From JAUNSR01 sp036655755 (GTDB lineage Bacteria; Bacteroidota; Bacteroidia; Bacteroidales; JAUNSR01): 6,339 bases of DNA. Position numbers and translations under genes: made by a program. Below the pieces are notes generated by a model, which did no database searches, was not told the DNA's origin, and saw nothing but the letters and a program-made list of their open reading frames with translations. How positions within the stretch are numbered: position 1 is the stretch's first letter; every line of letters begins with the position of its first letter. This document shows positions 6,293 through 6,339 of the stretch, in pieces. The DNA lies in NCBI GenBank assembly GCA_036655755.1, contig JAVVPN010000127.1, positions 1 through 6,339 of the forward strand, written 5' to 3'.

Positions 6293-6339
6293 TGATCCAG
6301 CTGGGGCTCGAACCCAGGACCCCAACATTAAAAGTGTTG
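6293..6339 (-). tRNA. tRNA-Lys (anticodon UUU), partial: 3' part only
   Basis: The minus strand shows the 3' part of a tRNA. The anticodon stem CAACA/TGTTG (6339-6335 and 6327-6323) closes the loop CTTTTAA, with anticodon TTT at 6332-6330, which reads lysine codons AAA and AAG. It is followed by variable loop GGGTC, T-arm CTGGG-TTCGAGC-CCCAG (6317-6301), the acceptor 3' strand CTGGATC (6300-6294) and discriminator A at 6293. No CCA is encoded; CG follows, so CCA must be added after transcription. The D arm and 5' acceptor strand lie beyond the right edge. Confidence 0.95.

Noticed and set aside
6293..6339. The tRNA-Lys 3' end as an integration site for a mobile element.
   Set aside because: Neighbouring sequence holds no integrase, no repeat of the tRNA 3' end and no accessory genes; a terminator and an ordinary gene follow.

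Overview
The window looks like an ordinary chromosomal segment of a Bacteroidota bacterium, most likely a gut member of the Bacteroidales. Parabacteroides or a close relative is my guess, made from memory of protein similarity and not from a search. Supporting signs are a DUF4270 lipoprotein, a short glycogen-synthase-like protein, a perfect Bacteroidota -7 promoter element (TAnnTTTG), weak ribosome-binding sites and a tRNA gene without an encoded CCA.

Layout from left to right. Positions 1-174 carry no gene but hold a strong terminator. A minus-strand pair follows: a glycogen-synthase-like protein (1630-2457) and a DUF4270 lipoprotein (175-1620), 9 bases apart and transcribed from a promoter at about 2491-2523. 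A 340-base divergent intergenic region (2458-2797) contains inverted and direct repeats. The plus-strand pantothenate genes panC (2798-3649) and panD (3657-4010) form a tight pair closed by an intrinsic terminator. A MATE-family multidrug exporter (4098-5420) follows, with its own strong terminator. A convergent minus-strand gene encodes a DUF4396 membrane protein with a Met-rich loop (5484-6185). Beyond it lie a terminator and the 3' half of a tRNA-Lys(UUU) gene that runs off the right edge.

How the genes work together: PanD makes beta-alanine from aspartate and PanC joins it to pantoate, so the pair supplies pantothenate for coenzyme A. The divergent pair has no proven role. The GlgA-like protein has only the N-terminal half of the GT5 fold and lacks the ADP-glucose-binding KTGGL motif, so it is unlikely to be a normal glycogen synthase. 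MATE and DUF4396 appear to be separate transcription units.

I found no mobile element, CRISPR array, phage gene or obvious new defence system. The least explained items are the degenerate GlgA/DUF4270 pair and the DUF4396 protein with its putative metal ligands.
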